Below, piece after piece: positions 8,347 through 16,205 of a stretch of DNA of 64,000 nt. Every line of letters begins with the position of its first letter. Within the stretch, counting starts at the first letter, position 1. The position numbers and the translations under genes were made by a program. Below the pieces are notes generated by a model. It was not told the DNA's origin. It did not search any database and saw nothing but the letters and a program-made list of their open reading frames with translations. This DNA comes from Thermodesulfobacteriota bacterium (GTDB taxonomy: Bacteria; Desulfobacterota_D; UBA1144; Nemesobacterales; UBA2774): assembly GCA_021604765.1 (NCBI GenBank), contig BQJP01000001.1:62001-126000 (forward strand), in the 5' to 3' direction.

Positions 8347-8778
8347 TCAATTGTTTTGTGAAGTAGGCAATCCCGCTTTTTTCCAAGCAACAATTCCACC
8401 ATCAATCATATATATATTTTCAAACCCAACCTCTTTCATTATTTCTGCGGATTTTGTGCTCCGTGCTCCAGAACGACAGTATGTGACATATATTTTCTCT
8501 TTATCAAGCTCGCTTATTTGATCTCTAAAGTTTGAAGATTTGTAGTTTATGTTTACAGAATCTGGAATATGTCCTGTCTCATGCTCTTCAATAGTTCTTA
8601 CGTCCAGTATTACAAATTCGGGATTTTTATTATTTTCCTCTATTAATTCATTTGCTTCTTGAACACTGACAATTTTTATATCAGACTCCTTCTCTTGCTC
8701 GGCGAAAAGGGTTCCTGATAAAGTTAAAAGTGTTGCAAATATTATGATAGCGTATATTGAAAACAATCTCTTTCTCAT
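8347..8778 (-). CDS. Exported rhodanese-like sulfurtransferase
   Basis: 143 aa with an N-terminal signal peptide (RLFSIYAIIIFATLLTLSGT...A). A single rhodanese domain follows: VILDVRTIEEHETGHIPDSV, then the active-site loop VTYCRSGARSTKSAEIM with catalytic Cys near residue 104. It would transfer sulfane sulfur in the periplasm. A purine-rich GAGGTGA lies before the ATG. It is convergent with the FMN-reductase gene. Confidence 0.9.
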   Translation of the reverse strand: MRKRLFSIYAIIIFATLLTLSGTLFAEQEKESDIKIVSVQEANELIEENNKNPEFVILDVRTIEEHETGHIPDSVNINYKSSNFRDQISELDKEKIYVTYCRSGARSTKSAEIMKEVGFENIYMIDGGIVAWKKAGLPTSQNN

Positions 8779-9027
8779 GTTTTAGTCACCTCGTTTGTAG
8801 TTCTTTTATGTATAAATAATAACATGCAGTTTGAATATCTGCAGGGTAATTTAGGTCAGAAATTTAGATAACCCTTCCTTATTAAGACAACTAGTTTTTA
8901 GTATAGGGACTTAATAAACAATACTATTCCTTTCATAAGGAAGTTCTAATTTTCCAATTTCTAATTTATAGTTTATTAAAGGTTTGGAGAGTTAACTGCA
9001 AGTATGCAGATTTGAAATGGGGGCTAT

Positions 9028-9558
9028 ATGAAAAAAATAATTTCGATTACTTCGTTGATTGTTTTATTTGCTTCATCTCTATTAGTTAATGCGGGTACAA
9101 AACCCAAAGATGTATATGGTTGGGATAATGTAAAGTGGGGCATGACCGCAGAAGAGGTAGAAGCTGTTTTAGGGAAAAAAGTTAAGAGAAGAAACGCTAA
9201 GCACGATGAGCGAGATAATATGTATTCTGGTCTTCAGCTGAGAGGCATAAAAATGGGGCAGAGCGAAGTTAGAGCTAGTTTCTGGATGGATGAAGAAAGC
9301 AAAAAACTTACACGGATTGTATTTGTTCCCGAGGGCCAGCCTGCTCAGTACGAATTAGCGGAAACCTTCATAAACTTAGAAAACTATTTGGTAGAAAAAT
9401 ATGGTGACCCTGATTTTGAGAAAACCTCAAACGATCCTGGAACATCCGCTGATAGGAAATGGGAATTCCCTTCAACGGAAATAGAGTTATCTTATTTAAG
9501 GATTGAAGATTCGGAACTCCTGTTATTGGTATTCTCACAAATTCGTCCTCTCTATTAG
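9028..9558 (+). CDS. Secreted protein of a local WGM-motif family
   Basis: 176 aa with a signal peptide (KKIISITSLIVLFASSLLVN, cleavage near Ala22). The mature part opens with VKWGMTAEEVEAVLGKKV, close to RANWGMSIQEVKESE (gene at 56074) and KTTWGMSKTQVKEVE (gene at 60806). The three therefore form a family in this genome, although the other two are lipoproteins. The rest alternates beta-like and charged segments, including EKYGDPDFEKT. Function unknown. Confidence 0.7.
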   Translation: MKKIISITSLIVLFASSLLVNAGTKPKDVYGWDNVKWGMTAEEVEAVLGKKVKRRNAKHDERDNMYSGLQLRGIKMGQSEVRASFWMDEESKKLTRIVFVPEGQPAQYELAETFINLENYLVEKYGDPDFEKTSNDPGTSADRKWEFPSTEIELSYLRIEDSELLLLVFSQIRPLY

Positions 9559-9963
9559 TAAAATTTTTGTTCCTTATATATATATTCAAAGCTAAGACAT
9601 CTAGAATCATTATAGGATACAGATGGTATATAAAAACTTGCGCCTAACTCCTCTGCTTTATTTGATTTAATAAAATTTGCAATACTCCAAATTTGTTTGA
9701 CCTTTAAATAATTAGTTGTCACATCCAGCTATCACAGTATAGTTATTTACAGGTGGAGAGTCTTTCTAGAAAACCCCGTATTTTCACTGACAGACTCCAG
9801 ATTTAAATAGCAGAAGTTCTGCTTTGTTTAGATTTATTGATGGATGGAAATTTATTTATATTGAATTGCATCCAACTAGCGAGCTTTGCCGTAGTAGATG
9901 TATAAACAAGCAGTAGAGGTATAAAGAAGAAGTATAAAACACTTCCGTGGAGGGAAAATATTT
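9559..9963 (+). other. Gene-free stretch upstream of the proline-repeat surface protein
   Basis: No credible gene. An imperfect inverted repeat (GGAGAGTCT at 9755-9763 and AGACTCC at 9792-9798) flanks a purine/pyrimidine-mixed loop and may be part of a leader. A good ribosome site (GTGGAGGGAAA) lies at the right end. No riboswitch family could be recognised. Confidence 0.4.
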
Positions 9964-10974
9964 ATGAGATTCCAAAGTAAGATTTTATTGTCAGTATTTT
10001 GTCTTGTATTAACGAGTTTTACCTTTATTTCATTTGGGCAATCAGCAAATGCTCAAGATTGGTGCTGTAATAACAATTCGGCCATGGGTGGCGATGGACA
10101 ATGTGTTCCAGCGCCGAATGGGGCAAAGAATTGTAATGGTGCAGCTTTAACATTCTTTGAAGATGGCATTAACGGTATTGAATTGGCTCCAATGGGTCCA
10201 CCACCTAATTTTCCACAATCAGGTGACTTATGTCCTAAACCGTCTCCTCGAAGAGATACCTGTATGTGTATAGATGGAAATGGCGCTACAGTTCCCTGTC
10301 AAGATTTACCGCCGCCACCTACAAATCCACCACCTACAAATCCACCACCTACGAATCCGCCACCAACAGATCCGCCACCTACAGATCCACCACCTACAAA
10401 TCCGCCACCTACGAATCCGCCACCAACAGATCCGCCACCTACGAATCCACCACCTACAGATCCGCCACCTACGAATCCACCACCTACGAATCCACCACCA
10501 ACAGATCCACCACCTACAAATCCGCCACCAACACCTACACCACCACCAGTTTCAATTGATGGATGTTGTGTAGAGGCTGTGGGGCGTTGCGCCATTACTG
10601 AACAAAGTGCGTGTGCTACACCTCCCAATGTTGAATTTCTGGGAATAGGGACTACATGTGGTAGAGTGCCCATGTGCGAGCCGGTTCCAACGCCTACACC
10701 ACCACCATTTACTACAAGTGGATGTTGTGTAGAGGATCCGGGTGTTTGTAAAGTTGTTGAATCCTCCAACGCTTGCCCTGTTCCGCCTTATTTCGATTAT
10801 GTGGCGGATGTATCTTCATGCGAAAATGTAGAAGTTTGTAATCTACCACCACCTGTAACATCTGTGCCAACAATGAATCAGTGGGGACTTGTCGCAACTG
10901 CTGTTATGCTTGGACTTTTTAGCCTGATAACAGTGAGAAGAGGCTTCAGGATCAACAATAAAGAAAACAACTAA
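9964..10974 (+). CDS. IPTL-CTERM surface protein with PPPT(N/D) stalk and Cys-rich modules
   Basis: 336 aa. In order: signal peptide (to about residue 30, SANAQ), a Cys-rich stretch with DWCCNNN, a stalk of 14 PPPTN/PPPTD units plus a partial unit (residues about 116-190), two related modules of about 40 residues beginning GCCVE (about 199 and 254), then an IPTL-CTERM tail. The tail is VPTMNQWGLVATAVMLGLF followed by a basic TVRRG. IPTL-CTERM tails are recognised by an exosortase-like enzyme (none in this window). It probably sits on or beyond the outer membrane. Confidence 0.85.
   Translation: MRFQSKILLSVFCLVLTSFTFISFGQSANAQDWCCNNNSAMGGDGQCVPAPNGAKNCNGAALTFFEDGINGIELAPMGPPPNFPQSGDLCPKPSPRRDTCMCIDGNGATVPCQDLPPPPTNPPPTNPPPTNPPPTDPPPTDPPPTNPPPTNPPPTDPPPTNPPPTDPPPTNPPPTNPPPTDPPPTNPPPTPTPPPVSIDGCCVEAVGRCAITEQSACATPPNVEFLGIGTTCGRVPMCEPVPTPTPPPFTTSGCCVEDPGVCKVVESSNACPVPPYFDYVADVSSCENVEVCNLPPPVTSVPTMNQWGLVATAVMLGLFSLITVRRGFRINNKENN
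10309..10548 (+). repeat. 15-bp tandem repeats encoding PPPT(N/D)
   Basis: Fourteen full units of about 15 bases (pattern CCACCTACRRATCCR) and a partial one. The third position varies between A and G at several codons and AAT/GAT alternate, which gives the Asn/Asp alternation. Tandem copies this similar can expand or contract by slippage, so stalk length may vary between strains. Other frames here also stay open, but only as a by-product of the repeat. Confidence 0.9.
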
Positions 10975-11013
10975 AAGCAGACGTTAAGTAGGTTCTTGCC
11001 TAGAATAAAATTA

Positions 11014-11054
11014 AAAGCCCCGAGAGATTTAAAAGATCTCTCAGGGCTTTTTTA
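11014..11054 (+). terminator. Intrinsic terminator after the proline-repeat gene
   Basis: AAAGCCC(C)GAGAGAT and ATCTCTCAGGGCTTT form a long stem with a short A-rich loop, followed by a T-run. It lies 40 bases past the stop and may act in both directions, also serving the minus-strand gene that ends at 11078. Confidence 0.9.
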
Positions 11055-11077
11055 TCTCTGAAATTTTATTTTTTCAG

Positions 11078-11395
11078 CTATATATTGCTTTGATTATTGC
11101 TGCTGGAAATTTTTACACCAAACACATTTAAATGCTCCTCAGCTGATGTTGTAATATTCTCCTTGTTCTCAGCTAGAATGAGAGGCTCGGATTGCTCTCT
11201 GTCTTTGTCCGAAATGTCATGAGAGATATATATTCTTTTAATATCCTTTTCTGACTTACTTTCTTGAACTGTCTCCCCTTCCTCGACTACTGACAAAGCT
11301 TCCTTTAAACTCGGTACTTCATAAAGCGTCAATGATGTAGAAAAGATGCTAAGTACTGCTGACGCAAAAACTGTGATATTTAGCAGATTTTTCAC
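11078..11395 (-). CDS. Small secreted protein under a sigma-54 promoter
   Basis: 105 aa from GTG at 11393-11395, chosen because AAGGAGG lies 8 bases upstream; a GTG at 11404 would overlap that site. It has a signal peptide (KNLLNITVFASAVLSIFSTS) and an acidic, polar mature part. It ends LNVFGVKISSSNNQSNI, and that VFGV ending resembles the C-termini of the secreted family at 14380, 33269 and 42892. A perfect -24/-12 element at 11451-11467 would start its transcript near 11440. Function unknown. Confidence 0.65.
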   Translation of the reverse strand: MKNLLNITVFASAVLSIFSTSLTLYEVPSLKEALSVVEEGETVQESKSEKDIKRIYISHDISDKDREQSEPLILAENKENITTSAEEHLNVFGVKISSSNNQSNI

Positions 11396-11450
11396 TAATA
11401 TCACCTCCTTTTTATATTTCCTCTATCTCCTAATGTTTGTGTTTATTAAT

Positions 11451-11467
11451 TGCAATAACAGTGCCAG
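11451..11467 (-). promoter_or_regulatory. Sigma-54 (-24/-12) promoter, minus strand
   Basis: On the minus strand CTGGCACTGTTATTGCA matches TGGCACR-N4-TTGCW, with exactly ten bases between the invariant GG and GC. The predicted start is about 12 bases downstream, near 11440, ahead of the secreted protein gene at 11395. It is divergent from a second sigma-54 element at 11653, leaving about 185 bases that could hold shared activator sites (a short inverted repeat AACAAT/ATTGTT is at 11542-11558). Confidence 0.8.
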
Positions 11468-11652
11468 AGTATGAATTCTTAATAATTAAGGAAGGATAGC
11501 CAAAATCATCAGTTTCTAATTAGCTTCAATTGTGCTATATCAACAATCTCTTATTGTTTATATCCCACAGAATAGCTTGTTTATTTGTTCTCTAAAAGTG
11601 CTGCATTTCTCTAACTACTATAAATCACAAGATAATTTATCTTTGCTAGCTT

Positions 11653-11669
11653 TTGGCATGATCGTTGCA
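11653..11669 (+). promoter_or_regulatory. Sigma-54 (-24/-12) promoter, plus strand
   Basis: TTGGCATGATCGTTGCA matches the RpoN consensus with ten bases between GG and GC. The expected start is near 11681, giving a leader of about 54 bases before the secreted protein at 11735. Sigma-54 promoters need an ATP-dependent enhancer-binding protein; none is encoded in this window. Confidence 0.8.
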
Positions 11670-11734
11670 AATATAAGAAAGTGCCAGCCACAAATATTTT
11701 GTGTCCGGCAAATAAATATCAGGAGGTGATAGAA

Positions 11735-12013
11735 ATGAGAACATCAATACTTTCTATCCTCATAGCATTAACAGTAGTAATTGCAGGTCCGCTTGCATTT
11801 GCAGGTCAGGATCAGGTTGAAGATCAGGTCACACAGAGCACGGAAACTCTAACTGAAACTCAAGAAGCAGTAGACATGTCTGAAACAGCAGACAAACTGG
11901 CTGCTGAAGCTACAGAAGACTGCTCAAATAACGCTGATGACGACGGTGATGAAAGAATAGACTGCGAAGACACTGATTGTGTAGAAGATCCTAACTGCAA
12001 AGGTGGTTATTAG
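11735..12013 (+). CDS. Small secreted protein with C-terminal Asp/Cys calcium-like motif
   Basis: 93 aa from ATG 11735, preceded by AGGAGGTGATAGAA. The signal peptide is TSILSILIALTVVIAGPLAFA. A Gln/Thr/Glu-rich helix-prone stretch follows, then a C-terminal unit DCSNNADDDGDERIDCEDTD with more Cys after it. This unit resembles the Asp-rich, EF-loop-like Cys-bounded repeats found in surface proteins of delta-type bacteria, and would bind calcium. A sigma-54 promoter lies 66 bases upstream and a strong terminator follows, so it is a single-gene unit. Confidence 0.75.
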   Translation: MRTSILSILIALTVVIAGPLAFAGQDQVEDQVTQSTETLTETQEAVDMSETADKLAAEATEDCSNNADDDGDERIDCEDTDCVEDPNCKGGY

Positions 12014-12102
12014 ATTTAAGAGTTTGCCTATATAGGCGGGCTTAAGAAAAGCAAAAAACATTAAATTTGAAGGACGGTAGTCCTTCTCCTCCACCATCCT
12101 CA

Positions 12103-12140
12103 AGCCCCGGATTTTTAGAGAGAAATCCGGGGCTCGTTTT
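12103..12140 (+). terminator. Intrinsic terminator
   Basis: AGCCCCGGATTT and AAATCCGGGGCT form a 12-bp stem with loop TTAGAGAG, followed by CGTTTTAT. It ends the sigma-54-driven unit. A small hairpin AAGGAC-GGTA-GTCCTT lies just upstream at 12070-12085. Confidence 0.92.
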
Positions 12141-12291
12141 ATCTGATTAATTTTAGAATTTTCTTACTTCCCAAGACATATCTATCTGATAATGATTTTC
12201 TATTCTGATAGTATCTTGCTATGGTTGACAATCAGCCCGCAGTTATTACAGTTTAATGATTACATCCCATTTTTAGGCGAATACCAGATAA

Positions 12292-13806
12292 TTGTCAAAA
12301 CAAGAACAAACGCATAAGTGGCTAACTTTAATAGCTATGACCGGCTCTCTATCTATGATTTTCATTGATCAGACTGTGGTCAGTGTAGCGCTTCCAGTAA
12401 TGCAGCGAGATTTAGGGGTCTCTCAATCGGGTCTCCAGTGGATAGTAAATGCCTATGTGCTTGCTCTCGCATCTACAGTAGCACTAGGTGGCAAGCTTGG
12501 TGATTCTCTCGGTAGGGTAAGAGCTTTTATAACCGGTGTGATCCTCTTTGCTATTGCATCCACTATCTGCGGATTTGCTCCAAATCAGATGATTTTAATC
12601 GCTGCGCGTGTATTTCAAGGTATTGCGGCGGGCCTTATGATCCCTGCATCAGCTGCCATCGTTGTAGACTCTTTTGATATACATGAGAGGGGTAAAGCTA
12701 TGGCTATTTATGTTGGGGTAGCTCAGGCATTCCTGGCGATTGGGCCACTCTTAGGGGGAGCACTAACTGAATATCTATCCTGGAGATGGGTGTTTTGGAT
12801 CAACATACCGGTTGGTATAGTCGCCATTCTTCTAACTTATTTCTCAAAGCCGCTTCAGACTATTTCAGAGAAACAAAAAGTAGACTTGCGATATGCACTA
12901 ATGTTAATCCTGGGCTTGGTTGGCTTAGTTGTTGGAATTCAACAGGGCCATACTTTTGGATGGACATCCTATTTAACACTTGGGTTAATATTTGGGGGAC
13001 TTTTGATATTAGTACTTTTCGCATATATTCAAACCAGGAGTGAGACCCCATTAATTCAATTTCGATTATTTGATGACCCTGCATTTACTGCTGATACTAT
13101 TCTGCTTTTTTGCATACAATTTGCAATGATAAGTATTATTGTCTTCGGGGCAATATATCTCCAGGACATATTGCACTTTACTCCGCTTGAGGCGGGTTTT
13201 GCTCTAATGCCGATCATTGTATCTGTTGTCGTTATGTCTCAAGTTTCTGGACGGCTGCTTGATAGAGTGGGGGTTAGAATTCCAGCTTTGTTTGGTACAG
13301 CTTTAATTGCTGCCGGTTTTTTAGGACAGGCTCCTTTTCTGGAACGAGCTGAGTTTCTATGGATATTACCAGGAATGATTTTGCTTGGCTTAGGTATTGG
13401 GCTGGTTATGGTCGCAACAAACACGGATGCTCTCAACAGAGCACCTAGCCAATACAGAGCTCAGGCTTCGGGCGTAGTGCAAACTATAAGGCAAATGGGT
13501 GCTACAATTGGGCTTGCATCAATAGGTGGACTTGTTACAACTATATTAGCTTTGGAAACGGATGAGATAATTGATAAATATAACGGTCAAGAAATCATAA
13601 AAACTCTGCTATCTAAGGCAGAGTTGGGACAAACTGATGCTATTAAAGAGCTTATGGCAAATTATCCAGCGGTACTAAGTCAATTCCACCTCTCTTTGTC
13701 AAAGAGCATCGCGGCTGGTTATTACTTTGCCGGTGCAGTATCCGTACTTGCTTTTTTTGTAGCTCTTTTCTTAATGAGTTCAGGAAAACAGTCTGAAGAT
13801 CATTAA
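12292..13806 (+). CDS. DHA2-family MFS drug:H+ antiporter
   Basis: 504 aa, about 14 transmembrane helices. The DHA2 signature of TM1 is IDQTVVSVALPVMQRDLG, MFS motif A is GGKLGDSLGRVRAF (about residues 63-76), and the motif-C-like region is AIGPLLGGALTEYLSWRWVF. The family exports lipophilic cations and drugs in exchange for protons. The start is TTG at 12292, needed to keep the whole first helix; the ribosome site is weak. A second DHA2 gene is at 44580. Confidence 0.9.
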   Translation: MSKQEQTHKWLTLIAMTGSLSMIFIDQTVVSVALPVMQRDLGVSQSGLQWIVNAYVLALASTVALGGKLGDSLGRVRAFITGVILFAIASTICGFAPNQMILIAARVFQGIAAGLMIPASAAIVVDSFDIHERGKAMAIYVGVAQAFLAIGPLLGGALTEYLSWRWVFWINIPVGIVAILLTYFSKPLQTISEKQKVDLRYALMLILGLVGLVVGIQQGHTFGWTSYLTLGLIFGGLLILVLFAYIQTRSETPLIQFRLFDDPAFTADTILLFCIQFAMISIIVFGAIYLQDILHFTPLEAGFALMPIIVSVVVMSQVSGRLLDRVGVRIPALFGTALIAAGFLGQAPFLERAEFLWILPGMILLGLGIGLVMVATNTDALNRAPSQYRAQASGVVQTIRQMGATIGLASIGGLVTTILALETDEIIDKYNGQEIIKTLLSKAELGQTDAIKELMANYPAVLSQFHLSLSKSIAAGYYFAGAVSVLAFFVALFLMSSGKQSEDH

Positions 13807-13929
13807 TCTCACTTTGTTTTTTATTCATAGCCAATTGCTTTAAATCTAAGTTCTTGTTGAAAACGGTAATGCCGTACAATATTTTTATATAAGAAACCAA
13901 ATTACATTCTTTAGAACAGGAGAAATATA

Positions 13930-14286
13930 TTGGACATTAAGTTGAGGTCTTTATTGACTGGGTTAATAGTTTTTTCAATTGCTTTAGGATTTGGATCTGA
14001 AGGTTTTACCATGGATCAGTATGGAGAAATGGTTGTAGCGCAGAGTAATCATGGAGAGCAGTCCGAGAGAGGTAAACGAAGAGGCCCGCCACCGGAAGCT
14101 GTTGAAGCGTGCGAAGCGCAGTCGGTTGGAGATACGTGCGCTTTTATTTCGCCCAAGGGTGATTCTATTGCGGGTGTATGTGAAATAATGAGAGGAGATG
14201 TTATTGCTTGTTTGCCGGATAACAGGCCACCACATGACAAAGGAAAACCAGGCGGTGCTCCATCTTCTGAAGAATTTGATAATTAA
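13930..14286 (+). CDS. Secreted PPPEA-domain protein with four cysteines
   Basis: 118 aa from a TTG start at 13930 preceded by AGGAG. Signal peptide near residues 5-24. The mature domain reads RRGPPPEAVEACEAQSVGD, then CAFISPKGDSIAGVCE and CLPDN, with four cysteines. Similar short PPPEA-x-ACxxxxxGxxC domains occur in secreted proteins of many environmental Gram-negatives; their role is unknown. The tail is Pro/Gly-rich and acidic. It converges on the small secreted gene at 14380. Confidence 0.7.
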   Translation: MDIKLRSLLTGLIVFSIALGFGSEGFTMDQYGEMVVAQSNHGEQSERGKRRGPPPEAVEACEAQSVGDTCAFISPKGDSIAGVCEIMRGDVIACLPDNRPPHDKGKPGGAPSSEEFDN

Positions 14287-14328
14287 TAGTTAAGTCTGCT
14301 AATGGAAAATGTGTTTAGTGAAAAATAC

Positions 14329-14364
14329 AACCTAAAAGTCCGTATCAATACGGACTTTTAGGTT
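14329..14364. terminator. Bidirectional terminator between convergent genes
   Basis: AACCTAAAAGTCCGTA, loop TCAA and its exact complement give a 16-bp perfect stem. The minus strand continues GTATTTTT. It lies between the PPPEA-domain gene and the small secreted protein gene and probably serves both. Confidence 0.88.
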
Positions 14365-14379
14365 GGTAGCCAGGTCATG

Positions 14380-14655
14380 TTAGATAACCTGATCTCCGCT
14401 AATGTTGATGCCAAAGACTGAATAAACATTCTCTGGAACTGAATCACTCTCTGATTTTACAGCTTCTTTATTATAAAGCTCCTGAGCGTTTAAAGAATCG
14501 CTAAAATCAGAAGCTACATATCCGCCCCTGATGTTATCACTAACTTCAGCCCTTTCTACTGGTAGCTGAACTCCAAAAGCACTTACCTCAGCCTGAGAGC
14601 TGAGTGGAAAACTAAGTCCTACTGCTAATGCTGATGCTAAAAGTAACTTCTTCAT
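14380..14655 (-). CDS. Small secreted FGV-family protein (copy A)
   Basis: 91 aa. The signal peptide KKLLLASALAVGLSFPLSSQ ends SQA. The mature part begins EVSAFGVQLP, then EVSDNIRGGYVASDFSDS, and ends NVYSVFGINISGDQVI. Signal peptide, the AFGVQLP segment, the GGYVA core and the VFG ending recur in genes at 33269, 33607 (no VFG end) and, more loosely, 42892. GGAGG lies 8 bases before ATG. A MarR-type palindrome is 53 bases upstream, and a short leader hairpin (GGG/CCC) precedes the ribosome site. Function unknown; it is exported, small and rich in polar residues. Confidence 0.8.
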   Translation of the reverse strand: MKKLLLASALAVGLSFPLSSQAEVSAFGVQLPVERAEVSDNIRGGYVASDFSDSLNAQELYNKEAVKSESDSVPENVYSVFGINISGDQVI

Positions 14656-14707
14656 TTTACTGCCTCCTATGTTGTTGGGTCTAGCCCGTTTTTTGTATTC
14701 ACCAATT

Positions 14708-14725
14708 TAGTTGCAAATGCAACTA
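14708..14725 (-). promoter_or_regulatory. MarR-type palindromic operator of secreted protein A
   Basis: TAGTTGCA-AA-TGCAACTA, perfect 8-bp arms with a two-base spacer. The same site occurs before the secreted genes at 33870 and (core only) 43173 and twice beside the marR gene at 52718. Conservation continues on the promoter side as CTAAATTGGTGAA. Confidence 0.82.
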
Positions 14726-14783
14726 CAAAGGATTCAAGCAATTATTCAATTCATTGGGAAAATATTTCTGAGACATAAAATAG

Positions 14784-14822
14784 GACCCTGAATAAACTCA
14801 GTTAGGAGTTCCATTCAGGGTC
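14784..14822 (-). terminator. Terminator of the three-gene operon 14859-15882
   Basis: GACCCTGAAT and ATTCAGGGTC form a 10-bp stem with a 19-base loop. On the minus strand the stem is followed by CTATTTTAT. It lies 37 bases past the stop of the membrane protein gene. Confidence 0.75.
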
Positions 14823-14858
14823 TGGGATAGAGAGGTTGAAGGTATAGGATGTTCGAGT

Positions 14859-15332
14859 TTAAAATGTATAAGCAAAACTTGAATGAATAACCTGTATTTT
14901 GCTTATGGCATAAATTACTCCCACTGTGAGCCCAAAAATTACATGACCAGCTATATGAGATGAAGCCACAGTTAAGCCTGCCTTTCTAAATTTTGCAATT
15001 GGGTGATGTTCTGCAACAGTAATTACGAGGGCAAAACCAACTACTATTCCGTGGAATAGGCCAATTATTAGACCCCCAAGTATTCCGCTAAGGAGGGTCG
15101 GCGTGAAAAAGAAGTTCATTACCATGAAATAAGCGAATGCAAAAAACATTCCAGAAAGAAATTGTATTACTAGTCCTGGAATAAGCGCATTCTCATATGA
15201 GCCTGTGTACAGACTGCCTATAGCTCTTACCATGTCCGCATTAGCTAGTTTTGACTTGGTGATAAATTCAAGCAGCAAGCACATGAATCCTGTAGCTATA
15301 AATCCTGTTGCTAAAATAATGAGAAAGTTCAT
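14859..15332 (-). CDS. Four-helix membrane protein, unknown function
   Basis: 157 aa with four hydrophobic segments (about residues 3-23, 48-75, 80-108 and 125-147). Conserved-looking polar positions are GLFHGIVVGFALV, EHHPIAKFRKAGL and SSHIAGHVIFGLTVG; several His residues in or near helices suggest metal, haem or proton contact. No family recognised. It is last in a three-gene operon, 32 bases after the preceding stop. Confidence 0.7.
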   Translation of the reverse strand: MNFLIILATGFIATGFMCLLLEFITKSKLANADMVRAIGSLYTGSYENALIPGLVIQFLSGMFFAFAYFMVMNFFFTPTLLSGILGGLIIGLFHGIVVGFALVITVAEHHPIAKFRKAGLTVASSHIAGHVIFGLTVGVIYAISKIQVIHSSFAYTF

Positions 15333-15364
15333 TTTGACGCCTCCTTTGCTAAATTTACTTTTTT

Positions 15365-15562
15365 TTAAATTCGATAAGCAAAATAAAAGTATTCGTCAGA
15401 AAAATACTTTTTTGATCTTTTGTTAAATTTGCCCCCTGTGACTTTGGAATTCTGGTTAACAGAGGACTTGTCGGGGATTATGGTTGTAATAGATTTTTCT
15501 ATAAAGGATAAATCTAAAAAGCTTTTTGCTTTACCCGATGACTTAGATCTAATATTTTCCAT
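15365..15562 (-). CDS. Small basic hypothetical protein
   Basis: 65 aa, Ser/Lys-rich (RSKSSGKAKSFLDLSFIEKS, later KFNKRSKKYF). A strong AAAGGAGG ribosome site 9 bases before ATG makes translation likely. It is the middle gene of the operon 15882 to 14859. No domain or membrane segment. The basic composition would suit nucleic-acid or membrane association, but nothing specific can be said. Confidence 0.6.
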   Translation of the reverse strand: MENIRSKSSGKAKSFLDLSFIEKSITTIIPDKSSVNQNSKVTGGKFNKRSKKYFSDEYFYFAYRI

Positions 15563-15615
15563 TTTAAGCCTCCTTTGTTAATTAACTAGTGGTTTTTAAT
15601 TTAACTTTCGCCGGC

Positions 15616-15882
15616 TTATATAGGCGCATAACCATAATTAATTTCGCCATTCTGTAGCATCTTTCCGTATTTTGATATTCTTAGCAGAGATCCGTTGGCA
15701 TTCTCTATCATGTTGCTCTTTTTGAGATGGTAGTACATAGCTTCTATCTCATCTTTTTTGAGGCCGATTTTCTTGCCTACATTTTTTATGTTAAACAAGC
15801 CACTCCTGGTCACTTGAGCCTCTTTAAATATTTGTGACACTTTATGATCGTATGATTCTATATCTGGTAATGTTTTAAGCAT
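15616..15882 (-). CDS. Winged-helix-like small protein
   Basis: 88 aa. The helical pattern (SQIFKEAQVTRSGLFNIKNV, KKIGLKKDEIEAMYYHLKK, then NANGSLLRISKYGKML) resembles a winged helix of the kind in small regulators. AGACAGGAG precedes the ATG. It is first in the operon and directly follows a good sigma-70 promoter, so it may regulate the unit. The fold is inferred from pattern only. Confidence 0.6.
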   Translation of the reverse strand: MLKTLPDIESYDHKVSQIFKEAQVTRSGLFNIKNVGKKIGLKKDEIEAMYYHLKKSNMIENANGSLLRISKYGKMLQNGEINYGYAPI

Positions 15883-15913
15883 TTAAATTCTCCTGTCTAA
15901 TTGATGTATAGTA

Positions 15914-15942
15914 ATAGTATAGCAATGTCGTAGTTTTGTCAA
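15914..15942 (-). promoter_or_regulatory. Sigma-70 promoter of the 15882-14859 operon
   Basis: Minus-strand TTGACA (15937-15942), 17 bases, TACTAT (15914-15919), placed about 30 bases upstream of the first gene. The rest of the interval to 16205 shows no gene or clear structure. Confidence 0.75.
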
Positions 15943-16205
15943 GCATTTTGTAAAAATAATTTTAATTTCATAAAATATGTGTTATAACAGTGGGTTAGAT
16001 AGATATTTGGTGTCTAAATAGCATATGTTTTGCTTCTTTTGACAATTTTATTGCTAGACATATATTAGACATTATCTATTTTCCTGTTGAGAACAACTCT
16101 CAATGCCAAACTTAATGCGTTGCCTTACTATGTTCAATGTTATGATCGTAAGGTAAAATTTGCTTATCAATTGAATATTGCATTTAAACGGATAAAGACT
16201 ATTCG

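Noticed and set aside
9755-9798. Riboswitch in the leader of the proline-repeat gene
   Set aside because: Only a short imperfect inverted repeat is seen; no known riboswitch core.
10309-10548. CRISPR-like array
   Set aside because: Units are contiguous, 15 bases, without spacers, and encode PPPT(N/D).
10299-10769. Long Gly/Val-rich minus-strand frame and two other plus-strand frames over the proline repeats
   Set aside because: They are by-products of a 15-base repeat (a multiple of three keeps all frames open); only the IPTL-CTERM frame has a signal peptide, ribosome site and meaningful ends.
11532-11729. 65-aa frame across the second sigma-54 promoter
   Set aside because: Overlaps the -24/-12 element and the leader; no ribosome site.
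16006-16024. TTGG-N10-GC before the sulfotransferase gene
   Set aside because: Spacing fits but the -24 block TGGTGTC and -12 TAGCA are poor matches; too weak to report.
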